Shown in pieces: positions 28,024 to 35,770 of a DNA stretch of 64,000 nt. This stretch comes from Paraburkholderia piptadeniae. GTDB taxonomy: Bacteria; Pseudomonadota; Gammaproteobacteria; Burkholderiales; Burkholderiaceae. The notes beneath the pieces are model-generated. The model was not told the DNA's origin and made no database searches. It was given only the letters and a program-made list of their open reading frames with translations. Positions within the stretch are counted from its first letter, which is position 1. Each line of letters starts with the position of its first letter. The stretch is from positions 62,001-126,000 of the forward strand of contig NZ_CYGY02000002.1 in NCBI RefSeq assembly GCF_900007165.1, given 5' to 3'. The translations under genes and the position numbers were made by a program.

Positions 28024-28890
28024 TCAACCGTGAGCGGCTGCGTCGAGCAGTTCCGGAATTCGTTGTAGAAAATGCTCACCGTCTGCGCGGCCGAGATTGT
28101 AGGCGTGCTGCATCTGTGACGGACTCGTATAGTCCCAGCTCGAAATCGGCACCTTGCACGACGGCTGGACATACAGCCGCTGCTGCGCGCCGTGCGACAC
28201 GACGAACATCCGCGGACGCGGATAAACGCGCGTCACCATCACCAGCACGTTGCCGGGCGTCGGATCGAGCGCGCCGACGGGCACGTTGTCGACCATCCCG
28301 CCATCCAGCACGGGCCGCCCGTTGCGGCGCAGGACGGGCGTGAACGGCGGCGTGCAAGACGACTGGAGAATCAGGTCCGCGAGTTCGTCGACGCTCGCGC
28401 AATCCTGCGCGCGCACGAATTCCGGATGAAAACCGAGCGACTGACCGAGCGTCGGATGCAAGGTCTTGCGGATGTATTTCTCGATGTTGTACGCGATCAG
28501 TCCGGCGGCGACGGCGCTGCGCGCGCCGAGCCAGCGCGGCACATGCGACACGCCGATGCGTATTTCAGGCGCCTTCGCCAGCAGCGAAAACTTCTCGCCG
28601 TAGATGTCGAGCAACGCCTGACGGTAGATCCGGTAGTGCGGAAACACCGACTCGCCGCGCAGCAGATTGCCCCAGTACGCGTTCTTCGTGTTGTTGCGCA
28701 GCGCGTTTTCGTAATAGCGCATCACCCAGTCGGCGTCGCGCGTGTAGAGCATGCACGCGGTGGCCGCGCCCGCCGAGATGCCCGTGATCACGCGCGGTCT
28801 GATGTCCAGTTCCGGCTGAACGATGTCCCAGAAGCCTGCTTGCCACCAGCAGCGATTGCCGCCACCGGCGAATACGACCTGATCGAACAT
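28024..28890 (-). CDS. Patatin-like phospholipase
   Basis: A 288-residue acyl hydrolase with the Ser-Asp dyad of patatins: GISAG with Ser39 and DGG with Asp196. The oxyanion-hole glycines are in FAGGGNR at 8-14. There is no signal peptide, so it is expected in the cytoplasm, acting on lipid acyl esters. It is on the same strand as the thioesterase gene upstream, with 56 bases between them. Confidence 0.9.
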   Translation of the reverse strand: MFDQVVFAGGGNRCWWQAGFWDIVQPELDIRPRVITGISAGAATACMLYTRDADWVMRYYENALRNNTKNAYWGNLLRGESVFPHYRIYRQALLDIYGEKFSLLAKAPEIRIGVSHVPRWLGARSAVAAGLIAYNIEKYIRKTLHPTLGQSLGFHPEFVRAQDCASVDELADLILQSSCTPPFTPVLRRNGRPVLDGGMVDNVPVGALDPTPGNVLVMVTRVYPRPRMFVVSHGAQQRLYVQPSCKVPISSWDYTSPSQMQHAYNLGRADGEHFLQRIPELLDAAAHG

Positions 28891-28946
28891 CCGTTGATTT
28901 CCTTCCGTTGCCGAGGCGCGCTGGCACCGTCGGCGGGCGCGCAGGC

Positions 28947-29354
28947 TCAGTCGAGCAGCGCGTAAGTCGTGGTGGCATGCACGGCCATCTTGCCGGCCTC
29001 GTCGAACAGCTCGACTTCGCCGAACACGAGATTGCGGCCCATCCGAAGCACGCGCGCCGTGATGACGACATCGCCCTTGCGGACGGCGCGCATGAAGCTG
29101 ATGTTCAGCGAGACTGTCGTCATCGGCTTGAATCCGCCGAGCGCTGCGGAAATGGCGACGACCATCGCCGTATCGGCGGCCGCCATGAAGACCTGTCCGC
29201 AGATCACGCCGCCGCTGTGCCGCAGCTCGCCCGAAAACGGCAGCGTCAGCGTGGCGCTTTCGTCATCCACTTTTACTGGGGTCATCGACAACGCCCGCAC
29301 CCACGGCGCGAGCACTCGATCGAGCAACGCCCGGACTTCGTTTTCGTCCATCAT
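28947..29354 (-). CDS. PaaI-type hotdog thioesterase
   Basis: A 135-residue single hotdog-fold protein with the PaaI/YdiI pattern, HSGGVICGQVFMAAADTAM near 45-63, where the acidic residue polarises water. It hydrolyses acyl-CoA thioesters and the acyl group is unknown. Two ATGs occur in a row, and the upstream in-frame extension to 29531 looks non-coding. Possibly co-transcribed with the patatin. Confidence 0.87.
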   Translation of the reverse strand: MMDENEVRALLDRVLAPWVRALSMTPVKVDDESATLTLPFSGELRHSGGVICGQVFMAAADTAMVVAISAALGGFKPMTTVSLNISFMRAVRKGDVVITARVLRMGRNLVFGEVELFDEAGKMAVHATTTYALLD

Positions 29355-29524
29355 GATTTCCCGTTCGGGCCACGCGGAACGCCGCGTGGCATGGTGTCGC
29401 GACATGATACCGGGACGAACGCCCGTGCGCTTCAATGGTGCTTTCGGTGACTTTCGTGCGGTTCGCTCGGGCCCGGCGACCGCGAGGCCGCGCGAATTGT
29501 TTTTAAGAAATTTGCGAGATCCGC

Positions 29525-29553
29525 TTGCCAAGCTGAAAAAACTCCTGCATACT
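29525..29553 (+). promoter_or_regulatory. Sigma-70 promoter of tRNA-Lys
   Basis: TTGCCA-N17-CATACT, ending 12 bases upstream of the tRNA 5' end. Confidence 0.65.
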
Positions 29554-29565
29554 CTTTCTTCTGTT

Positions 29566-29641
29566 GGGGCGTTAGCTCAGTTGGTAGAGCAGCGGACTCT
29601 TAATCCGTAGGTCGAGTGTTCGAGTCACTCACGCCCCACCA
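29566..29641 (+). tRNA. tRNA-Lys (anticodon CUU)
   Basis: A 76-nt cloverleaf with encoded CCA. The acceptor stem is GGGGCGT/ACGCCCC, D arm GCTC/GAGC, anticodon loop CTCTTAA with anticodon CTT, and T arm GAGTG/CACTC. All stems pair. Confidence 0.97.
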
Positions 29642-29650
29642 AGGAATTCA

Positions 29651-29685
29651 AAAAGGCCGGTCTAGCGAAAGCTGACCGGCCTTTT
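29651..29685 (+). terminator. Terminator of tRNA-Lys
   Basis: AAAAGGCCGGTC pairs with GACCGGCCTTTT around an inner AGC-GAAA-GCT hairpin, 10 bases after the tRNA. Its symmetrical flanks could also end the minus-strand DUF4148 gene. Confidence 0.88.
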
Positions 29686-29728
29686 GCTTTTCCAACCGTC
29701 TCTAACCGTTCCTCCGAACGGCTTCGAT

Positions 29729-29998
29729 TCAATTCCCTGGTACCGCCGCATCCGAAGCCGCCTTCGCCATCCGGTTTGCGCTTTCGGCTTTCGCCATCGC
29801 CTGCTTCTTCAGATACTCGACCGTTCCTTGAAACGCCGGACTCACATCCGGATACGAAGCGTCCGTGACGAAGTTCAGCCCGTTCTGCTGCGCCTCGATC
29901 AATTCCTGATACACCTGCGCGCGCGTCTTGCCTTGCGCGAATACATTCGTCGAACCGAGGGCTGCGACGGATACGGCCAACATTGCGAGCATCTTCAT
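29729..29998 (-). CDS. DUF4148 small exported protein
   Basis: An 89-residue protein with a signal peptide (MKMLAMLAVSVAALGSTNVFA) followed by the DUF4148 core KTRAQVYQELIEAQQNGL and an Ala/Lys-rich helix. The family is common in Burkholderiaceae, periplasmic and of unknown function. AAAGGAG precedes the ATG. An ECF-type promoter match lies 60 bases upstream. Confidence 0.88.
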   Translation of the reverse strand: MKMLAMLAVSVAALGSTNVFAQGKTRAQVYQELIEAQQNGLNFVTDASYPDVSPAFQGTVEYLKKQAMAKAESANRMAKAASDAAVPGN

Positions 29999-30038
29999 TG
30001 CCAACTCCTTTGAAAAACGTGCGGTACGCACGGTGACA

Positions 30039-30064
30039 AACCACGCGTCACCGCGATCTATTCC
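30039..30064 (-). promoter_or_regulatory. ECF-type promoter match before the DUF4148 gene
   Basis: Minus-strand GGAAT-N18-GTT, the spacing expected of ECF sigma promoters (GGAAC-N17/18-GTT type). It matches two elements before the nearby sigma and anti-sigma genes. The -35 is less alike than those two (GGAATAG rather than GGAATAA). Confidence 0.4.
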
Positions 30065-30133
30065 CGTCGATCAAAAGAATTACCAACCGCAACGCACACT
30101 CGCTCTAATAATTACGTATCACTAACTACCAAA

Positions 30134-30167
30134 GAAAAAAAACGGCTGCATCCAAAGATGCAGCCGT
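30134..30167 (-). terminator. Terminator of the sigma/anti-sigma operon
   Basis: ACGGCTGCATC-TTTG-GATGCAGCCGT hairpin followed on the minus strand by a run of T, 24 bases after the anti-sigma stop. Confidence 0.9.
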
Positions 30168-30190
30168 GAACGGAATAAGCAGTCAAGCGA

Positions 30191-31036
30191 TCAGCCCGGT
30201 GTCGCGCCCGTCAATTGCGCATAGACGTCGTGGGCGATCTGCAGCATTACATTGCGATCGATGCCACCCGACACCGCATATCCGAAATCGCCGTCGACCC
30301 AATAGAAGACATTCACCGGCCCTTCCTGATACAGCTTGAACGCAGTCGTATTCGCGCTCGCCTTGCGATGGGAAATGCAAAGCGTCACGCGCTCGCCTTT
30401 GGCGTTGTGATACATGAACTGCGCGACGGGCCCATCGTCGCCCGGCAATACGCGGCCGCCGGCAAGCTGGAATCCGCTCCTGGTGAGCATTGGCGGATGC
30501 ACATCGGTGCCCAGCTTGTTCGCGAGGTACTGCACGAATTCTTCCTCGTGCCCCTCGCCGATATCCGTGGGCCGATCGACGGCGGGCATATACACGACAT
30601 GCGCCAACGCTGCCTTTTGCGCAAAGACTTCGGAGACATCGGCACTCACTGGTCGCGTATTCGACGAACCCTGCGACGCCCCCTGTGACGAACTCGCCCA
30701 CGGTGCGGGCAAGTCCTTGCCCATGTTCGTGCCGACGCCAATCCCGATCCCCAACACCAGCGCCGCTGCCATTCCCGCGAATTGCGGCCAATTGGCCGCA
30801 CTCAGCCAGCGACGCTTCTCGTGCACACGCAAGCGCGCAGGCACCGGCTCGTTCAGCACGCGGTCATAGCGCTCATGGAACATGTTGTTCAGCGAGAAGT
30901 AATCGCTGACGCGCGCGGCCAACGCAGGGTTCATTTCGAGCGCGCGCTCCACTTCTTCACGGCGCTCGTCGGACAGCGTGCCGTCCGCATACGCGTGAAT
31001 GTCTTCTTCGCTGATTGGAGTCTGCTGATCGCTCAT
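30191..31036 (-). CDS. Membrane anti-sigma factor
   Basis: A 281-residue bitopic protein. The N-terminal about 70 residues carry the anti-sigma sequence EEDIHAYADGTLSDERREEVE, a membrane helix lies at about 83-103, and about 175 periplasmic residues follow. It lacks the zinc-binding HxxxCxxC of ZAS-type anti-sigma factors. Its ATG overlaps the stop of the ECF sigma gene by four bases (ATGA), the usual coupling that keeps the pair in balance. The signal sensed by the periplasmic part is unknown. Confidence 0.9.
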   Translation of the reverse strand: MSDQQTPISEEDIHAYADGTLSDERREEVERALEMNPALAARVSDYFSLNNMFHERYDRVLNEPVPARLRVHEKRRWLSAANWPQFAGMAAALVLGIGIGVGTNMGKDLPAPWASSSQGASQGSSNTRPVSADVSEVFAQKAALAHVVYMPAVDRPTDIGEGHEEEFVQYLANKLGTDVHPPMLTRSGFQLAGGRVLPGDDGPVAQFMYHNAKGERVTLCISHRKASANTTAFKLYQEGPVNVFYWVDGDFGYAVSGGIDRNVMLQIAHDVYAQLTGATPG

Positions 31037-31551
31037 CGCACCACCTTCAGTTTTGCGCCGGACTGAGCACCCGCCATCAACGCACGCAAACGCTCGCGTC
31101 CGCGCGAAAGCCTCGACATCACCGTGCCGACGGGAATGTCGAGCGCAATCGCCACTTCGGCGTAACTCATCTCCTCGAGCCCGACGAGCAACACGACTTC
31201 GCGCTGGTCCGCAGGCAGCCGCTGCAACGCGTAATCGAGGTCGCGCACTTCGAGCGAGCGTGTCTGCTCGCCCGACACGGCGAATTCGCTTTCGACAATG
31301 CTCTCGTCGTCGACGGAAACATGGACTGCGCGCGTCGACGACTTGCGCACCTGATTGATGAACACGTTGTGCATGATCGTGAAAAGCCACGCACGCAAAT
31401 CCGTTCCGGCCTGGAACATTTTCGTGCGCGTCAGCGCGCGTTCGAGCGTGTCCTGCACGAGATCGTCCGCGAGATCGCGATTGCTGATCAGCGCCCTTGC
31501 ATAACGGCGCAATCGCGGCACGTGTTCCATCAACTCGTTACGGATGTCCAT
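31033..31551 (-). CDS. ECF (extracytoplasmic function) RNA polymerase sigma factor
   Basis: A 172-residue sigma-70 family protein with region 2 (LADDLVQDTLERAL near 28-41, promoter -10 recognition) and region 4 (LPADQREVVLLVGLEEMSYAEVA, then a helix-turn-helix near 130-155). There is no region 1 or 3, which defines the ECF group. It is followed by its membrane anti-sigma with overlapping codons. A GGAAT-N17-GTT element lies upstream, suggesting autoregulation. Confidence 0.94.
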   Translation of the reverse strand: MDIRNELMEHVPRLRRYARALISNRDLADDLVQDTLERALTRTKMFQAGTDLRAWLFTIMHNVFINQVRKSSTRAVHVSVDDESIVESEFAVSGEQTRSLEVRDLDYALQRLPADQREVVLLVGLEEMSYAEVAIALDIPVGTVMSRLSRGRERLRALMAGAQSGAKLKVVR

Positions 31552-31616
31552 TTCCTCTACCCATCAGGTATCGCTCGGCACGCATTCCGCCGCGCGCGTC
31601 GCCTCTTGATGCAGAG

Positions 31617-31641
31617 AACACAATCTGTTGAATTTTATTCC
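31617..31641 (-). promoter_or_regulatory. ECF-type promoter before the sigma factor gene
   Basis: Minus-strand GGAATAAA with GTT placed so that GGAAT-N17-GTT results, 66 bases before the sigma start codon. It shares the octamer GGAATAAA with the element at 32488-32513. Confidence 0.5.
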
Positions 31642-31711
31642 GCGCAGTTTTCAATGGCCTCACGCGCGCGTGCAAACAGACAAGCCGTGCGTGCGTTTGC
31701 TCGGCGTGTTG

Positions 31712-32449
31712 TCAGCGTATCGTCAGCGCATCGGCGGCGCGCATCAGTCCGTGCGTGGTTGCGCGTCCTGCCAGCACGTAGCGCTTGCCGTCGGTGGTCC
31801 ACATCAGAAGCCGCACGTCGCCAACGCGTTGCGCGAACCAATGCGGTTTGTCGGCCGCGAACGGTGCCCACGACGAGACCAGCACGACGGCGTCACCGTC
31901 CGCGTTCCGGTAGTCGAGTATGTCGATACGCGCGAATGCGTTCGGACGACGCGTCCGCGCATCGACGAGCTTTAGCCCCAGCGGCGCAAGATCGGCGGCG
32001 TGCGGATCGTTCGGCACAACCACGGCCGCTCCGCCGCTCCGCTGACCCGAAGCGCGCATCAGCGCCATCACGGCCGTCGCGTCGAGCATTTCCGTCGATA
32101 CACGCGACGCAAAAAACCACCCGCTCACCGACGATACGAGCAGCGCAACGCCAAGCAACGCCACGCCAACACGCCGCAGAAAGAACCTGCGCGCCTTCGA
32201 ACGGAAATCGGCAGTCTGCGCACGGTCGGCGCGCGGCGTGCGAACGCGCTGCGCAAACGCGCCCTCAAAAACGTCCCGCATCTGCATGTTCAGATGCCGG
32301 TAGAACGCGATCCGCTCGGCCTCGCGCGGCCGCGAGCCCAGATATCTGCGCACGCGCGCCGCCCGTTCCGGCGGCAGGCTGCCGTCGGCGAACGCCTGCA
32401 TATCCGCTTCGGTGAGCGGCGTGTCGGTTGGCGAACGAGTGCGGGACAT
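31712..32449 (-). CDS. Second anti-sigma-like membrane protein
   Basis: A 245-residue protein resembling the anti-sigma encoded downstream: N-terminal TEADMQAFADGSLPPERAARV, a membrane helix at about 92-113, then a periplasmic domain of about 130 residues. The N-terminal pattern (acidic segment, Ala-Asp-Gly, Pro-Glu-Arg) is shared with the other anti-sigma, so the pair may control the same sigma factor. No zinc motif. It has its own ECF-type promoter match. Confidence 0.82.
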   Translation of the reverse strand: MSRTRSPTDTPLTEADMQAFADGSLPPERAARVRRYLGSRPREAERIAFYRHLNMQMRDVFEGAFAQRVRTPRADRAQTADFRSKARRFFLRRVGVALLGVALLVSSVSGWFFASRVSTEMLDATAVMALMRASGQRSGGAAVVVPNDPHAADLAPLGLKLVDARTRRPNAFARIDILDYRNADGDAVVLVSSWAPFAADKPHWFAQRVGDVRLLMWTTDGKRYVLAGRATTHGLMRAADALTIR

Positions 32450-32487
32450 GACGGTTCGGTCGTACAAAATGAGGCTCCTGTTGGGCT

Positions 32488-32513
32488 AACAGGACCTTTG
32501 CGGACTTTATTCC
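32488..32513 (-). promoter_or_regulatory. ECF-type promoter before the second anti-sigma gene
   Basis: Minus-strand GGAATAAA then GTT, giving GGAAT-N18-GTT, 39 bases before the start codon. Confidence 0.5.
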
Positions 32514-32549
32514 ATCCGCTTTCGACGATTCATTCGTCAGACGTTAGGC

Positions 32550-32587
32550 AAAAAGAAACGCGCCGCATGACGGAAGCCATGCGGCGC
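32550..32587 (-). terminator. Terminator of the amino-acid-binding protein gene
   Basis: GCGCCGCATG / CATGCGGCGC perfect 10-bp stem with an 8-nt loop, followed on the minus strand by GTTTCTTTTT, 49 bases after the stop. Confidence 0.82.
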
Positions 32588-32635
32588 ACAATGCGAAAAA
32601 TGCGGCACAAAAACGAAGCGGAGAACCGAAGCGTC

Positions 32636-33427
32636 TTACTTCACCGAAACGTCGATATTGCCGAAGTACTTCTGCGCGAGCGTCTTGACCGTGCCGTCCG
32701 CCTGCACCTTCGCGATGGCCGCGTTCAACTGGTTGCGCAGCGCCGTATCGCCCTTGCGGACGCCGAACGCGATGCCGCTGCCGAGAATCTTGTCGTCACG
32801 GACGGGCTGGCCGACGAACGCGTAGTCCTTGCCATCGGGACGCGACAGAAAGCCCGTTTGCCCCGCAGGCGCAAGTACGAGCGTTGCATCCAGACGGCCC
32901 GCGACGAGATCCGCATACACCTGGTTCTGGTCCTGATACGGCACGACCGCCACGCCGGCGTTCTCCCAGTGCTCCTTCGCATACGTTTCCTGAATCGACG
33001 CCTGCAACACGCCGACGCGCTTGCCCTTCAACGATTCGGGCGTCGGCAGCAGGCCGCTGTCCTTGCGCGCGATCAGCTGCGTCGGCACGCGGTAGATCAC
33101 GTTGGTGAAGTCGATGGCCTGGCGGCGCTTTTCCGTCGCGTTCATCGCCGAGTTGATCGCGTCGAACTTGCGGCCTTGCAGCGCGGGAATCAAACCGTCG
33201 AACGACGTTTCGACCCAGCTGCACTTCAGATTTGCCGTCTTGCAGACCGCGTTGCCGATGTCGATATCGAAGCCCTGCAATTCGCCATTCGAGCCCTTCG
33301 ATTCGAACGGCGGATATTGCGCTTCGAGCCCATAGCGCAGCGTCGTCGCATCGGCGGCCATCGCCGACGCCGTCGCAAACGATGCAAACGCGCACGCCAG
33401 CATCAGCAGATTCTTCACAAGCTTCAT
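32636..33427 (-). CDS. Amino-acid ABC transporter substrate-binding protein
   Basis: A 263-residue periplasmic binding protein of the PBPb/SBP_bac_3 family. A signal peptide spans about residues 1-24 (MKLVKNLLMLACAFASF...AMAA), followed by the opening YGLEAQYPPFESKGSNGELQGFD typical of lysine/arginine/ornithine-binding proteins and the domain hinge near 115. A strong GGAAGGAG lies before the ATG. No permease or ATPase gene is adjacent, so it is either an orphan or partners with a transporter elsewhere. Confidence 0.92.
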   Translation of the reverse strand: MKLVKNLLMLACAFASFATASAMAADATTLRYGLEAQYPPFESKGSNGELQGFDIDIGNAVCKTANLKCSWVETSFDGLIPALQGRKFDAINSAMNATEKRRQAIDFTNVIYRVPTQLIARKDSGLLPTPESLKGKRVGVLQASIQETYAKEHWENAGVAVVPYQDQNQVYADLVAGRLDATLVLAPAGQTGFLSRPDGKDYAFVGQPVRDDKILGSGIAFGVRKGDTALRNQLNAAIAKVQADGTVKTLAQKYFGNIDVSVK

Positions 33428-33450
33428 CGTTGATCTCCTTCCCTTTATTT

Positions 33451-34293
33451 TCAACGCACGTTAGACGGCGTAGCGATGCGCCGATGCTGAAGCACCGGCA
33501 GACGGTTGCGCGCTTCGTCGAGCGCAGCCTGGGTCAGCGTCGCGAGAGCGATGCCGGGTTCGTCGTCGTGACGTGCGAGCACTTCGCCCCACGGCCCGAC
33601 GATCATACTGTGGCCAAAAGTCCGCCACCCGTTCGAGTGCGTGCCGCACTGACCGGACGCGAGCACGAAGGCCTGATTTTCGACGGCTCGCGCGCGCAGC
33701 AGCAACTCCCAATGCGCGAGCCCCGTCGTGTGCGTGAACGCTGCGGGCACGGCGATCACGTCGGCATCGGGCCCTGCGCGATACAACTCGGGAAAGCGCA
33801 AGTCGTAGCAGACCGACAGACGCAGCGTGCCGAACGGACCAGGCACCGTGCCGATGCTCTCGCCGCCGACCATCGTATCGCCTTCCGCGTGCTGCTCGGC
33901 GCCCTGATTGAAGCTGAACAGATGAATCTTGTCGTAGCGTGCCGCGCACCGCCCCGACGGATCGAACGCAAGCGATGTGTTGTACGCGTGCGTGCCGACC
34001 TGCGGACCCTGCGACGGCCGGATCGGCACCGTGCCGCCGATCAGCCACGCATTCGTCTCGCGCGCCAGTTCCGATAGCGCGTGTTGAATCGGGCCATCGC
34101 CGAATGCTTCTGCAAGAGCGACGCGCTGCATTTCGTCATCGCCGATCCAGCAGAAGTATTCGGGCAAGCAGATCAGCGTTGCGCCTTCGCGCGCCGCCTC
34201 GTGCACCCAACGACGCGCTTCGCCGAGGTTCTGCTGGACGTCCGCGCTGCTGCTCATCTGCACGACGGCTGCCTTGATCGATTCCTGCATCAT
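33451..34293 (-). CDS. Carbon-nitrogen hydrolase (Nit2-like omega-amidase family)
   Basis: A 280-residue nitrilase-superfamily amidase with the Glu-Lys-Cys triad: Glu45 in LPEYF, Lys122 in YDKIHLF and Cys162 in VCYDLRFPELYR. The closest described relatives hydrolyse deaminated glutathione or omega-amides of 2-ketoacids. It lies 10 bases after a methionine/glutamine-type aminotransferase, which fits transamination followed by omega-amide removal. GAGGACC is the binding site before a double ATG. Confidence 0.9.
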   Translation of the reverse strand: MMQESIKAAVVQMSSSADVQQNLGEARRWVHEAAREGATLICLPEYFCWIGDDEMQRVALAEAFGDGPIQHALSELARETNAWLIGGTVPIRPSQGPQVGTHAYNTSLAFDPSGRCAARYDKIHLFSFNQGAEQHAEGDTMVGGESIGTVPGPFGTLRLSVCYDLRFPELYRAGPDADVIAVPAAFTHTTGLAHWELLLRARAVENQAFVLASGQCGTHSNGWRTFGHSMIVGPWGEVLARHDDEPGIALATLTQAALDEARNRLPVLQHRRIATPSNVR

Positions 34294-34303
34294 CGCGTGG
34301 TCC

Positions 34304-35458
34304 TCAAATGGAGCGCAGACGGCGCGCGCCTTCGATCAGCGTGTCGTCGTCCTTCGAAAAACTCAGACGGATGAGGCCGCCATCCGTGCCGTCCGTATAG
34401 AACGCCGACAGCGGAATAGTCGCGACCTTCGCATCGCGGATCAGGCGCAGCACGAAGTCGCTGTCCTTTTCGTCCGAGAAGCTGCGAAAACGCGCGAGCA
34501 TGAAGAAGCTGCCTTCGCTCGGCAACAGCTCGAAGGGCGAGTCGCGCAGTTCGCGCGTCAGCAGATCGCGCTTGTGCTGATAGAACTCGGAGAGGCCCAG
34601 ATAGCTCTGCGGATTCGCGAGCGCTTCGACGAACGCGTATTGCATCGGCGTATCGGCGGAAAACACCATGAACTGATGGACCTTGCGGATTTCGTCCATC
34701 AGCGCGGCGGGTGCGAGGCAGTAGCCGACGCGCCAGCCCGTCACGTGATACGACTTGCCGAACGACGACACGATCACGCTGCGCTCCGCGAGCTCGCGAT
34801 GACGCGCCATGCTGTGATGCTTCGCGCCGTCGAACACGACGTGCTCATACACTTCGTCGGAGAGGATCACGATATCCGTATTGCGCGTGACGGCCTTCAG
34901 GCGTTCGATATCGGCGTCGCTGAAGATCGTCGCGGTTGGATTGTGCGGCGAGTTGACGATGATCATCCGCGTCTTCGGCGTGATTGCGGCGGACACTTCG
35001 TCCCAGTTCACGCGGAAGTCTTGCGATGAGAGCTTGATCGCGATCGGCTTCGCGCCTTGCAGACGCACGATGGGCGCATAGCTGTCGAACGACGGCTCGA
35101 AATAGATCACTTCATCGCCGGGATGCACGAGCGCGCTGATCGTCGAGTACAGCCCTTCGCTCGCGCTTGCGATCACGGTCACTTCCGTGGACGGATCGTA
35201 GTGCACGCCGTACAGCGTTTCCACTTTTGCCGAAAGCACCGCGCGTAGTGCGCCGATGCCGGCCATCGGTGCGTACTGGTTGTGACCCGCGCGCATCGCC
35301 TTGGTCACGCCATCGACCAGCGCTTCGTCGGGCGCGAAATTCGGCGCGCCTTGCGACAGGTTCAGCGCATTGTGTTCGGCGGCCAGTTGACCGATGACCG
35401 TGAAGATCGTCGTGCCGACGTCCGGCAACTTCGAGCGGGCTTGCAAAGCGCTCTGCAT
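34304..35458 (-). CDS. Class I/II aminotransferase, probable methionine aminotransferase
   Basis: A 384-residue PLP enzyme with the Schiff-base Lys235 in SSFGKSYHVTGWRVGY and the substrate-carboxylate Arg near the C-terminus (GLIRLSFSK). Its N-terminal pattern (SKLPDVGTTIFTVIGQLAAEHNA) is that of the YbdL/MtnE group, which uses methionine or glutamine. AGGAGGAGG precedes the ATG. The adjacent amidase supports a glutamine transaminase-omega-amidase pair. Confidence 0.92.
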   Translation of the reverse strand: MQSALQARSKLPDVGTTIFTVIGQLAAEHNALNLSQGAPNFAPDEALVDGVTKAMRAGHNQYAPMAGIGALRAVLSAKVETLYGVHYDPSTEVTVIASASEGLYSTISALVHPGDEVIYFEPSFDSYAPIVRLQGAKPIAIKLSSQDFRVNWDEVSAAITPKTRMIIVNSPHNPTATIFSDADIERLKAVTRNTDIVILSDEVYEHVVFDGAKHHSMARHRELAERSVIVSSFGKSYHVTGWRVGYCLAPAALMDEIRKVHQFMVFSADTPMQYAFVEALANPQSYLGLSEFYQHKRDLLTRELRDSPFELLPSEGSFFMLARFRSFSDEKDSDFVLRLIRDAKVATIPLSAFYTDGTDGGLIRLSFSKDDDTLIEGARRLRSI

Positions 35459-35770
35459 GAAATTCCTCCTCCTCGCTGCAATCGGCGGGCCATGCGTGAT
35501 GCGTCGGTCCCGTCCAGTTTGAACGATTAGGCAACAACGCGCGCGCGAGAACAATCGAAAGTTTGTCATGCGCGGCATGCGTTTCGCTCATGCGGCGAAT
35601 GCTGCGGCGCGAAGCGCCAAAGCGCGCGAAGGCGCTTGCGCTGACGGAACAAGGTGGAATGCGGACGTCGCCAGGGTAATCCCGCAGGTATGAAGAGGCG
35701 TGATGCGAGGTTGAATTTGCAGCAGCTTGGCAGAAGAGAGAGCAGCGCTCGCCACGCGCTGCCGTCACGG
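35459..35770. other. Intergenic region between aminotransferase and dbpA
   Basis: 312 bases with no gene. It must hold the aminotransferase promoter. I note a GC-rich potential hairpin around 35614-35642, but no clear promoter or terminator. Confidence 0.45.
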
